A DNA stretch of 20,177 nucleotides from Kalaharituber pfeilii (lineage: Eukaryota; Ascomycota; Pezizomycetes; Pezizales; Pezizaceae), in the NCBI GenBank assembly GCA_015179045.1, contig WHUZ01000242.1, positions 1 through 20,177 of the forward strand, read 5' to 3'. The position numbers were made by a program, and so were the translations under genes. The notes beneath the pieces are model-generated. The model was not told where the DNA came from. It saw only the letters and a program-made list of their open reading frames with translations, and searched no databases. Position 1 is the stretch's first letter; each line of letters opens with the position of its first letter. Positions 7,911-17,085 of the stretch are shown piece after piece.

Positions 7911-8015
7911 CCCCCTTGGCGGGTAAGTCTTCACCTTTAGCCATGGCAGCTAATTAGTAGTGGAACCCTTGCCCCTTGCCACAGTGGTAGACAAGTTTCC
8001 ACCTTAGCCATAACA
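7911..8015 (-). mobile_element. 3' LTR of element B, first about 104 bp only
   Basis: Reading on the minus strand from 8015 (TGTTATGG) to 7912, this is identical to the first 104 bp of the B 5' LTR (13285-13182) except for three differences. All three are C-to-T when read from the 5' LTR to this copy on the minus strand. It then switches abruptly into the plus-oriented LTR of element A. A polypurine-like run (TAAACGGGGGGGTAA, 8016-8030) lies directly inside, confirming that this is the 3' end of B. Confidence 0.85.
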
Positions 8016-8500
8016 TTACCCCCCCGTTTAGGGTACTCGTCCAAGTAACAATCACCAACAGAAAACCGAACTAATTAGGATTGTGGGTCTCATACTTTGG
8101 CTATCGGCATACCTTATATGCGAGGTAACATACGAGCTGAACCGCAGTTGCCCGTGGCGATGGTGAGACTGGTGTGTCTTTCACTCATCATCAGTGAGCT
8201 GTTAAAAACCTTCCCGAAGACAAAACCCAGTGGGAAAAAGTCTTCGTAAGGAAAAGGTACTCACATCAACGAACCATCCGAGTAGCATGGCCATACAGAA
8301 TTCCCATTTGTGCGAGATGCTCTGTCCCATGAGCCATCAATGCTTTATTGGACCATAGGGTCCCGAAGGCTTCCTCGGATATTGATCGTGGAACTCTCTG
8401 ACAGATTCCAACGATCTACGAAGATTCTCAACCGTTTCCCAAATCTCGTCATCTCTGCCATAGTTCGGTCATAGAAGATATGGAGATACTATTTGGGAGT
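8016..8500 (-). pseudogene. Element B: chromodomain tail and 3' untranslated region
   Basis: Minus strand. NYGRDDEIWETVENLRRSLE followed by SVREFHDQYPRKPSGP (about 8345-8470) is the C-terminal half of a chromodomain (usual pattern W-x2-Y-x3-EATWEPxxNL), ending in TGA at 8337-8339. Chromodomains of chromoviruses bind histone marks and steer integration into heterochromatin. About 320 bp of untranslated sequence with the polypurine run follow before the LTR. The first half of the chromodomain and the integrase C-terminal domain are missing because of an internal deletion just upstream (near 8500-8545). Confidence 0.7.
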
Positions 8501-8531
8501 CTGTATTACACACTCTCTGCAATACCAGACG

Positions 8532-9120
8532 TTACGCGTCAGAGACTCTGTCGGTCTGGGGGTGGTCAGCGGTACAGAGTTGGAGTTCTGTAATGTCTTT
8601 TTCGAAGGGCTGAGGCGAATTGTGGTCCACGGTCAGAGGTGATGTGGCGGGATAGACCAAATTGCCTGAAGACGTCATTGAAGGCGTTGGCGACGTCTCG
8701 AGTTGTCCAAGTGTTTTTTTACCGGCGTATAGTACAGCGCTACATTTCAGTGAACCGGTTTGTGACAACTGAAATAGCGTTAAAGCCCTTGGTAGTTCTC
8801 TAACAAAGTCTATAGCTATCTCCTCAAGGCTTCCTACTAGTAGGCGTTGGCATAAGTCTAGTTTGCCTCAGATGTCGGTCGGCTTTGGCCTTCAAGCAGG
8901 CTGCACAACCGGCGACATAATCGGCTACTTGGTCTTTCTAGCCGTCCCAGTAGAAGTTCCGAGAGAGGAGTCTGATGCATACCTCAGTGTCGAGCCACGT
9001 TGCTGTCGTGGCATCATCAACTTCAAAATGGTTCGAGTACCTAGCCCATCATCGTTCCTCACCCATTCGTCACCGTTGACCCTAGGGATATCAGTCCACA
9101 CATCTTCCACTTCACCAGTT
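8532..9120 (-). pseudogene. Element B: integrase, zinc-binding end and part of the catalytic core
   Basis: Minus strand, spread over two frames. YVAGCAACLKAKADRHLRQ (about 8862-8915) is the CC half of the HHCC zinc-binding domain. EEIAIDFVRELPR follows at about 8790-8830. In the neighbouring frame come AISVVTNRFTEM (about 8740-8775), TTRDVANAFNDVFRQFGL and TSDRGPQFAS (about 8600-8690). The first catalytic Asp is Asn here (VVTNRF for VVxDRF; AAC for GAC, a G-to-A change); the second (SDRG) remains. DHPQTDR near 8545 is the start of the third catalytic motif, after which about 200 residues are deleted. Stops and frame changes make it inactive. Confidence 0.75.
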
Positions 9121-9560
9121 CATTGAGAGGGAGCGTCTGCTTTGCCGTTAGGCTTTACCGGAACGTATTGATGACATAGTCGAATTCAGAGAGTCGGCTC
9201 CCATTGGCTTGTCGGCTGTTAAGGCGTTGTTTGGTGGTGAAGTGCGTGGTGGTTAGTGAAGATGGTGAACTTAATTCCAAATAGCTCTATCCTCTATTTG
9301 TACAATCAAGGATTGCCAAGAGTTCATTATTGTGGATAGAGGTAGTTTCGTTCGGCAGGGGTCAGTATTCGGGAGTGGTACTCGCAGGGGTGACGGGTGG
9401 TAACGTCATTCTTAAGCTCAAGACGCCAGCGAGTGCCTGGTCTAAGCGGTCGGTTTCATAATCGTCGGTAGGGATCGATTGAACTGTCGCAGTATGGGGG
9501 TACTGATGAACTTGTCTTGGAGTTCCGTAAAAGCAGCTTGCTGCTCTGCCCCCCCTAAAT
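9120..9560 (-). pseudogene. Element B: RNase H domain
   Basis: Minus strand. AEQQAAFTELQDKFISTPIL and LPTIM lead to a frameshift exactly at the catalytic motif: one G is missing, so ETDAS reads as KPTA and then a stop (about 9460-9472). The other frame resumes with a NNELLAI motif, then TKQRLNSRQAN and SEFDYVIN (about 9180-9230), the normal RNase H tail. RNase H degrades the RNA template after reverse transcription. It is nearly full length, but broken by the frameshift and several stops. Confidence 0.75.
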
Positions 9561-10470
9561 AAAGGGTATGTCTCCGGTCAAGGCTTGTAAGCAGTCGGGT
9601 TGTAGCGGAGTAAAATAAGTCGGCAGTAGTAGTTGAGGACGAATCGGCGGCAGCAGTTTGCAACGCATAGAAAGGCTTGCACCTTCTTTAATCAGCTGTA
9701 GCCAGTCGCGAATGGTAGAGAGTTTGACCAGGTGCATCTTAATCTCGAGGCCAACAATAAAATGACCAAGAAATATGGTTTCGTGCACATGGAACTCGCA
9801 CCGCGGGCCCATGTTTGCTCAATCTTGGCAAGCACTTTTCCACTATCCTTTTATGGTCTCGTTCGGACTTGCCTTCATAGATTAAGAGTCCAGGTACCAA
9901 ACAACTCTACCGATGCAAGTGGGGATCTCATCCATCATCTCCTCGAAGGAGGTAGGTATATTGATGAGTCTGAGAGGTATGACTGGGTACTTCAATAAGC
10001 CTTTGGATGTGTTTGACAACTGCCGTTCATCGCCTGACTTAATCCGCATGGGGTTGTAGCTATTCTTGAGATCGAGTTTGGTAACCCATTTACCGCTTTG
10101 GGTCTTTTTGAGGAGTTCCGACGTTAAGGGCAATGGGTGTTTGTTCGGAGTGGTGAGTTCGTTTAGTGCCCTTATAATCAACGCACGGTCGAAGGGACCT
10201 ATCTATCTTCCGAAAAAAAATCGGTGAAGCTGCTTTTGAACTTGACCTTCGTATCTTCCCTGCTGGTAGGTGTTCGACGATATATCTCGAAAGAGCCTCA
10301 TCTTCTTCCCAGGTACACTGGACCATGGGGAGGCTTCGCGTTTGGATTCTCGAAAGGGATTTCATGATCCCAGCTTTGGTGAGGAGGTAAGCGGCATACC
10401 TGTTCCTCAGAAAAAACATTAACGTATCGCGAGTACTAGTGCTCGCGTGCATCAATCAACGAAATATTAC
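9560..10470 (-). pseudogene. Element B: reverse transcriptase
   Basis: Minus strand. Motifs appear in order: EEDEALSRYIVEHLPAGKI and SPIFF, then RSLRPCVDYKG (10170-10300); PLPLTSELL and KWVTKLDLKNSYNPMRI, with the motif A catalytic Asp at 10071-10073; INIPTSFEEMMDEI; and VVWYLD (9888-9905), after which a frameshift removes the second Asp of YLDD. The next frame continues LLIYEGKSERDHKRIVEK, then HETIFLGHFIVG and KLSTIRDW. Nearly all of a Gypsy RT is present in two or three frames, so the damage is mainly by indels. The plus-strand ORF at 9732-9998 is a shadow. Confidence 0.85.
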
Positions 10471-10545
10471 CCTCTTCAAGGGTATCATCAGAAAAAATAG
10501 AAAGCAACTCAATGCGAGTGCAAGGACCAACAAACAAGCTATACA

Positions 10546-10843
10546 ATGATGCATTTGCTGATATCCATAGCTTCGGCATCAAAATCAAAGACAAATTCCT
10601 TACTCCTTAATGAGAGTTCAGAACAAAAGACGAAACAAAGTCAACAGAGACTTATCAGACTTTCCCGAAACACCATTGACTTTGGACACAATTAATGATG
10701 CATCCGCCAATATCCATAACTTTGGCGTCAAAATCGAAAACAAATTTCTTAATCCGTCTGGCGGGAGTTCAGAACAGAAGGTGAAATAAAATCAACGAAT
10801 GCCTTATCAGATTTTCCCGGAATGCCAATAGAAGGCACATAAT
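10546..10843. repeat. 149-bp tandem duplication in element B protease
   Basis: The two units start with ATGATGCAT at 10546 and 10695 and stay alignable to about 10843 (both contain ATATCCATA, TTTGGCGTC or TTCGGCATC, GAGTTCAGAACA and GATTTTCCC or GACTTTCCC). They are clearly diverged, so the duplication is old. Since 149 is not a multiple of 3, the frame is lost. Element C has a single copy of the corresponding segment. Confidence 0.8.
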
Positions 10844-10877
10844 CCCAAGCGGAGGAAACAGAATCGGGAACCGGGAT

Positions 10878-10922
10878 GCCAAAAAACAAAACGAAAGCAA
10901 AAATGAAAACGAAAACGAAAGA
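10878..10922. repeat. AAAACG/AAAGC simple repeat
   Basis: A short adenine-rich run of GAAAAC-type units (AAAACGAAAGCAAAAATGAA). It lies in the element B protease region. Element C has a GAAACA run in a comparable but not identical place. Confidence 0.7.
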
Positions 10923-11109
10923 TTCTCAAGAATCTTGATCATTGCAGGTCTTGCTTCATGACCTCATCTTCAACTCCTTACCCAGTCTGCTAAGGAAACA
11001 ATCGGCGCAGGGGCCGCACGGTCCACAATAGCCTTAATGGTCTTCCCAGTTTTGAATTTTACCTCGCAACTGAGTAGGTCGCTATGACGGGGAGTCCTAC
11101 ACGCTGAGC

Positions 11110-12743
11110 AGGGTCCCCATCCACTCCAAGTTAGACAGTTCAGTGATCCTCTCGGATCCGTCGACGGCCTATGAGGTGGCCAGAATCTGTCTTCGTCTTC
11201 TTTGGGCTAGTCGAGAGAGTGGATTCGTGACTCCGGGGCGTTTTACTTCCCCTTTGTCTTCCTTCTTTGGCTTCGGTTGGGTTTCCACCACTTCTTTTCA
11301 CAGCATGACGTCATCTTGTACCTGATGCATCGGTTGCCTTTTCTTCTGAATCAGTTCTTCAGGTATGTCATCGCTCTTCTTGTTCTTCGGAGGCTGGAGG
11401 TGGCTGTATCGTAGAGCTGCTGCTGACGGAGGTGATGTTTGTCATGGTGGTGGAGGGAGTGAAGAGCTTATTTCCCAGGCTTTCCAAGGGCGTCGGCAAT
11501 GGAAACTTCCATTGGTTCTAGTTGCTTCGATACTCAAAATGACCCGCTAGAAGGTTCCGGACATCTTCCGAATGCTGGTGGAGACGTCGGAAATGAGGAC
11601 AGGGTCGGGGGTCTTTGCCACGTCGTTGAACTCATCGATCTCAATTAAGAAATCCTGCATCCTACCCTACTGCTTGCAGTCCGAATGTTTCGAGCAGCCT
11701 CAGCAATGGCTGAGGAGTCCTGGAAGGTCATACGCAGTAGGGTGAAGGCCGTGGCATATAACGCTGAGGGGTTCCGACGGAAAAGGTGAGGGCAGGGCCC
11801 TTCAAACGAGAGGTTTCGTCGTCGGCAGTAATTCGCGAACTCCTGATCCATCGTTGGACCAGGAAGGAAAATTGTCAAGCTCTTTTTCATCCCCATCAAA
11901 CTTTTCTGGAGGGGGGAATTTTCGCAGGAGGCTGAGGAGGGGACAAAGGCCCCACGGCATCAACTGACGGAGGAGTAAGGCCCCACTGGCAATAACTGAC
12001 TCATGGGGGTAACGAGGAGGCGGAGGAGGAGAGAAAGGCCCCACGGCAGTGCTTGACTCGTAGGGAAAACGAAGAGGCGTAGGGTCTCGTACTCGACGAG
12101 AACCGCAAGGCGGGGCACGAGGAGGAGGAGTATGCGCCGTGCGATTTGCCGACTCGGGTCGGGGAAATTTGCAGGTTGCGGAGGAAACCGCACCATCAGT
12201 ATCCGGCGGAGGGAATGCTTCGGAGGAGAGCCTTTTGGACCTGGGTAGGCCAAGGAGGCTGCAGTGGCTGTCGTCGTTGCGGAGTCGGTGCTGGCTGGAA
12301 TGCTAGCTGCTGCAATATTTGACCACGCATATTTGCCCGTAGCTAGGCAACGTGGGTTATCAGTGTTTTGCAGTTATTGCTGGCTCTGAGAGAGAGGGGT
12401 GGATACATTACCTTGAGAACGCTTGCTCGTCACGGAGGTTGGCGACATCTCCGGGGAGAGGTCCTTGAGGAAGAGGAGGCAGCGGATGAGCCTTCCGGTG
12501 CTGACATTGTGGAGGCGCGGTGGTAGGTGAAAGAGGAGTAGTGTAATGTTACAGGCATGAGGTGCTCGGCTCCGGTGGGCGCTGAAAGGCACCGGATATT
12601 GCGGCTACAGTAGGGAAAATGGCGATGCCAGCGTTGTCCCGGAAGTGTGAATACGGCATGTCGGAATGGCTACGGAGGTGTATACGGCGGACCGGAAGGG
12701 CAGCTACTCGGCGGGGAGCACGCAGCGGAGCGGAGCGATTCAC
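11110..12743 (-). pseudogene. Element B: gag
   Basis: It starts MNRSAPLRAPRRVAALPVRR at 12743, just inside the LTR, as in element A. NVSTGRLIRCLLFLKDLS (about 12440-12520) and a long Pro-rich part follow. The capsid domain begins KFDGDEKELDNF (about 11875-11910) and continues in other frames with NPSALYATAFTLL, FQDSSAIAEAARNIRT (about 11690-11740) and GRMQDFLIEIDEFNDVA (about 11620-11680), the usual end of Retrotrans_gag. A Lys/Pro-rich tail follows. About five frame changes are needed to read it. CpG is plentiful, unlike element C. The plus-strand ORFs near 11143-11550 are shadows. Confidence 0.75.
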
Positions 12744-12756
12744 AGGCGTATTGAGG

Positions 12757-13285
12757 GAATAATAGGTTCAGAGTTATAGAGAAACTTAGAACACCGCTTG
12801 TGTCTTGATTCTTCTAACTATGCTATCGCCAGCCGGCGCTTATATAGACTTCAGCGCAGCCATACATAAAGAGTCAACAAATGAATAATTGGCTGGCCCC
12901 GCGGCGATTCCTTATCAATGCCAATACCAGTGGTAATAGGCATACGTAACGAAAACATGCAAAAATAGTACGGGACAAAGATAACGAATGTACTAATGCA
13001 TGTGCGTATAAAAATAAAGCTTCTGTAACTCGAGTGTATGCATCAAGCTGCATTCCGGATGACACACCCTTCCGTAGTACTACCCTATCTAAACGATGCG
13101 AGAATCAACAGCCAAGCCTAATGGGTGATTAGTCCAGTCAATCAGCATTGGTCTTATGTTCGATTGCAGGGTCAGTGTTATCCCCTTGGCGGGTAAGTCT
13201 TCACCTTTAGCCGTGGCAGCTAATTAGTAGTGGAACCCTTGCCCCTTGCCACAGTGGTAGGCAAGTTTCCACCTTAGCCGTAACA
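12757..13285 (-). mobile_element. 5' LTR of element B
   Basis: The minus-strand LTR starts TGTTACGGCTAAGGTGG at 13285, has a TATA box at about 12839-12848, and includes the segment reading CAAGACACAAGCGG just downstream. It ends near 12757, shortly before the gag ATG at 12743; the exact 3' end and the primer binding site are not clear. It is the longest undamaged LTR of this family here. No target-site duplication can be checked because the 3' LTR is truncated. Confidence 0.8.
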
Positions 13286-13314
13286 CCTCCTCTATAGCCA
13301 AACCTACCCTCTTA

Positions 13315-14661
13315 ATGGGCAAACCTGCAGCCTCAATGGCCAAAGCTACCAGTTCATCTCCGAGCCTTGCTGACAGCTCTCCAGCACTATATAGGGAAAT
13401 ACTAGAGATAAAGAAAATGCAGAAAGTAGTAAACGAAACTGCTAACAAATTTAAGGAGAGTGTAGAGCATGCCCAATCAGAGGCCTAACAAGTACTAACG
13501 GGAGTTGTAAATCTAACTAACCAGTTCACAACTCAGTAGAAGGTAGATAACGGCACCACGATAGTCAATCTGAGAGCTCTAGAGGAAAAACTTGACACTG
13601 TCGCTGCAGCTTAAGCTATCCAATTTAATGGCATATTGAATAACCAAAGTATCTAATTTAATGATGCTCTACTTCGATAAAAGGCTGGACTCGAGGATTT
13701 CTTTCTGAATGAACTAAACCCCCTTATCAGCAACATGAATACCATGGGCAACATGTTAGACCAGATCCTGAACTTCTTATATACTCAAGACAAGAAGAAG
13801 ACACCCTCTAGAATGCCTCCGACTCTACCTCTAGCTCCACCTCCAGCCCCTCCTGGAAGTAGTCTACTTCCTCTTCCAGATCCTCATGGTAGCAGTGGTG
13901 GCGGACCTCTCTTCAGTAGACAATGACCTTCCCCGCCGAGAGATCCCTCTCCACCTCAGCAAGAACCGAAAGTCCCTCTCTGAGTAAACATACTAACCTT
14001 TAACGGTAGATAGGACAAAGTAAATGATTTTTTCTACTGGCTCCAATTATACTTTCAAATGACTGGAGCTAACAGTAATCAACTCAGACTCGACTTGCTT
14101 ACCCAATATATAGAGGAAAAAGCAACAGACTGGTAGCGGGATACTAAGGATATGGTAGTGATCTGGACAGAAGCCAAAGCACTTATTCGGACTGCATACT
14201 CTAATCCGTAGGAAACTGCTGAAGCTGTGCAAAAACTCTAAAAGGTAAAGCACATTGGAACTATTATTAACTTCTTTATAGAAATTGATGGGCTCAACTG
14301 GCTTGCCAAAGTACTGGACCAAGCCCTTATCGCTATCATAATGCCAAATCTCAAGGTTCAAGTACAGAATCTAATGGCAGGACACCTCCGAGTGATGACA
14401 AACTAGAAGGAGTTCAAGCTACTCACTATTTCAATCACTGGGTATGCTACTGCCATATCAGCCTCAACTTCCTCTAGCTCTTTACGAAAAAATACCAACT
14501 CCTCAACTTTCCAATCATTCTCAGCTCCTCTGGTACGCCATACATCAGTAAGAAAGGAAGATTGCATCCTCAGCATCATGAGTACTACAATGCTGGGGCA
14601 CTGGGGTACAAACTCGACTCTACAACACTCTACTCCGGCTCTGCACATCACAAATATATGA
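13315..14661 (+). pseudogene. Fragment D: full-length Gag frame with 12 premature stops, no frameshift
   Basis: One plus-strand frame runs from ATG 13315 (MGKPAASMAKATSSSPSL) to 14661. It shows a coiled-coil-like N-terminal half (ALYREILEIKKMQKVVNET ... NALEEKLDTV-like), a Pro-rich hinge (MPPTLPLAPPPAPPG, 13814-13858), then the capsid domain. The capsid has FNGR near 14002, FFYWLQLYFQMTG, EEKATDW, AKALIRTAYSNP, FIEIDGLNWLAKV and MPNLKVQVQNLM. Twelve in-frame stops lie at 13486, 13537, 13612, 13654, 13678, 13924, 13981, 14011, 14134, 14209, 14239 and 14404. Each is TAA, TAG or TGA and fits CAA, CAG or CGA after C-to-T (some TAG could also be TGG). No pol follows. Element B abuts its 5' end at 13285. 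Confidence 0.8.
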
Positions 14662-14694
14662 GTTCATGCTACTGCATCCCCAACGTGTAGGGCA

Positions 14695-14999
14695 CAATTG
14701 ACCTAATAGGCCTCGTTGATAACACAGGCGACCTAATAGGCCTCTTTATAATGCCTATTACCTAGTGAGTCTCATTGATAACGCTGCTTACCTGGTGAGT
14801 CTCATTGATAACACAGGCGACCTAATAGGCTTCTTTATAATGCTGGCTGCCTGGTGAGTCTCATTAATAATGCTAGTCATCTAGTGAGTATCATTGATAA
14901 TGCAGGTCACCTAGTGAGTTTTGCTAGTAATGCACATAAGCTGATAGATGTTATTGAGCATACTGTTGATATGATTGGACTCGTTGAGGGTGCACTATG
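14695..14999. repeat. 29-30-bp minisatellite, 10 copies
   Basis: Units start near 14701, 14731, 14760, 14790, 14820, 14849, 14879, 14909, 14939 and 14969, with core ACCTAGTGAGTCTCATTGAT and a tail like AACGCTGCTT. Two subtypes occur: CTAATAGGC followed by CTTTATAATG, and CTGGTGAGT followed by CTCATTGATAA. A 10-residue period (LVSLIDNxGD) is visible in one frame but broken by stops. The array begins right after the Gag fragment D. Confidence 0.85.
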
Positions 15000-15780
15000 A
15001 CTATAGTACTACGTTATTAATTCTGTTTATATATTCTCAGGTATTCTCAATTCGGTATATAGAATTATTTATTTATTTCTAGCTATCATAATAGATACAG
15101 GTATCCTTTCACTACCTCTTCATACTATACTACTCTACTGCTCTAATGCATCCTCGTAGATTAAGCTTTCCATATCTCGCACCATAGAGATAGGCCTGCT
15201 ATAGCTATTAAATTAAACTCATTCTGCCATATCAGTAAAAATAATTTTTCGGCTGGATGCAACCACCTCACTCTGGGCATGGCAATCGCCCTAAGTGCTC
15301 TTAGCACCTTAGGCATATTTAGAAACTTAACCTTCCACTCTAGAGCACTTGGTGTAATTAACAAATTGCACTGTGCCCTAGAGCACCTAGTATATTTAAG
15401 AAATTGCATTGTGCCCCTCCATACATGATGCGCTCACTCACTACACCTTACTACTCCTGGCGCAACCAAATTCACTACTTACTAATGCTCCTAGGGTACA
15501 CTTAATAATACCTTTGAATATCATGGTATGCTTACTCTCAACATTAGTATAGGGACCTATATAAATATAAGGCTATCTACTGTAGATAGGCTGGCTACTA
15601 AAGTAATCATGACAATGCTAGTTACTGTAAATGCTACGCTCATTTTAAGAACTGATTATATATTTCTAGCTATCGTGATCTATATACAGGTGCTCTTTTA
15701 TTATCTCAGTATGCTATGCCATTATCTATCATCTCATGGCTCTAGCCTCCCTATGTAATATAGCCCGTTTTGCCACACCT
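15000..15780. other. Gene-free AT-rich stretch with local duplications
   Basis: No coding sequence is supported. Positions 15297-15420 hold three units of 38-41 bp with core CTAGAGCACCTAGTATATTT and a tail like AAGAAATTGCATTGTGCC. Positions 15065-15240 and 15655-15830 are two diverged copies of one segment about 590 bp apart: both start TTTCTAGCTATC and both end in a unit of the large 57-bp array. Thus a lone satellite unit sits at about 15172-15235, outside the main array. Confidence 0.65.
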
Positions 15781-17085
15781 CGCTACAATAGCCTGCCGTA
15801 CCTGTTAAATTCTGCTTAGTGTAGTGTATCTCGATACCTCTTAACAGAGCATATTCTGCAGCATATTGCGTGTCGTTGAGAGGGCCTGCTATGTCTATTA
15901 ATAGTACTTCTTCTGCAGTATATTGCGTCATCGAGAGGGACCTGTCATACCTATCAATTGAGCTCATATTGCTATATCACGCACTATCGAAAGGGCCTGC
16001 CATACCTGTTAACAGAGCTCATTCTGTAGCATATCACGCACCACGAGTAAAACCTGCTATACCTATCAATAGGGCTCATTCTGTAGCATATTGCATCAGT
16101 GAGAGGGCCCACTATACCTATTAAAAGACCTTCTTCTGCAGTATATTGTACACTGTTTAAAGGAGCCTGCCATACCTGTTAAAAAACCTTGTTCTGCAGT
16201 ATATCGTGCTATTGAGAGGGATGTACCATACCTGTTAAGAGAGCTCATTCTGTAGTATATCACATGTCATGAGTAGAACCTTCTGTACCTGTCAATAGGG
16301 CTTATTCTGTAGCATGTCATACTGGAGAGGGGCCTACTATACCGGTTAAAAGAGCTTGTTCTGCAGCATATGATACTATCGAGAGGGACCTGTCATACAT
16401 GTTAATTGGGCTCATGTTACCATATCGTATACTATTGAGAGGGCTTGCTATACCTGTTAACAGAGCTCATTCTGTAGCATATCAAGTATCATCGAGAGGG
16501 CCTACCATACCTATTAACAGAGCTCATTCTGTAGTATATCGAGCACCATCGAGAGGGCCTGCTATATCTGTTAAGCTGAGCTTATGTTGCCATATTGCAT
16601 GCTAGTGAGAAGGGCTGCCATACCTGTTAATAGTGCTCATTCTGCAGTATATCGCACTGCCAAGAGGGTCTGCCATACCTGTTAAAAGACCTTATCCTGC
16701 AGCATATTGTGTTGTTGAGAGAAACCTGCCATACCTGTTAATTGAGCTCATGTTGCCATATCACGTACCATCGAGAGGGCCTGCCATACCTATTAATAGA
16801 GCTTATATTAAGTGCCATCAAGAGGGTCTGCCATACTTGTTAAGCTGAGCTCATATTGCTATATCATATGCTGGTGAGAGGGGCTGCCATACCTGCTAAC
16901 AGAGCTCATTTTGTAGCATATCAAGCACCGTCAAGAGAGCCTACCATACCTGTTAAATTGAGCTCATGTTTGTTATATTATATGCTGGCAAGAGGGGCTG
17001 CCATACCTGTTAACAGTGCTCATTCTGTAGCAGATTGTGCTGCCAAAAGGGCCTGCATACCTGTTATATTGAGCTGTAAATAATA
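15780..17085. repeat. 56-57-bp satellite array, about 24 copies, two unit types
   Basis: The unit is GAGAGGGCCTGCCATACCTG followed by TTAACAGAGCTCATTCTGTA and a tail of about 17 bp. Type A has ACAGAGCTCATTCTGTAGCA; type B has AATTGAGCTCATGTTGCCAT. Type B units fall at about positions 4, 12, 15, 18, 20, 22 and 24 of the array, so the right end alternates B-A-B-A-B with a dimer of about 112 bp. A third variant has AAAAGACCTT in place of the GAGCTC part. Short ORFs (RGPAIPVNRAHSVAY, 19-residue period) occur in different frames and are interrupted, so I read the array as non-coding. No flanking element explains it. Confidence 0.9.

Larger units (their letters stand above)
10470..11110 (-). pseudogene. 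Element B: protease region and possible zinc knuckle
   Basis: Minus strand. At about 11050-11110 CSACRTPRHSDLLSC is close to a zinc knuckle (C-X2-C-X4-H, but five residues before the last Cys). It is followed by KFKTGKTIKAIVDRAAPAPI (codons 11005-11050), which resembles a retropepsin active site with DRA in place of DSG. RFDAKVMDIG (about 10718-10750) and DFDAEAMDIS (about 10569-10600) are two copies of the same protease-end motif in a tandem duplication. The assignment is by order and weak motifs. Confidence 0.5.

Noticed and set aside
9732..9998. Plus-strand 88-codon ORF in element B
   Set aside because: Antisense to the RT thumb region; no features of its own.
11143..11550. Two plus-strand ORFs of about 60 codons
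   Set aside because: Antisense to the Gag tail of element B; the composition follows the coding strand.
13315..14661. Alternative genetic code (TAA/TAG read as Gln) to explain the open Gag frame
   Set aside because: Two stops are TGA at expected Arg (CGA) positions, and nearby elements use normal stops; C-to-T mutation explains all twelve.
15870..17083. Plus-strand ORFs with RGPAIPVNRAHSVAY repeats as a repeat-protein gene
   Set aside because: The ORFs are in different frames, stops are frequent, units vary between 55 and 57 bp, and no start region or codon conservation is visible.
15780..17085. CRISPR array
   Set aside because: Units are contiguous and similar over their full length, with no unique spacers; the context is eukaryotic retroelements.
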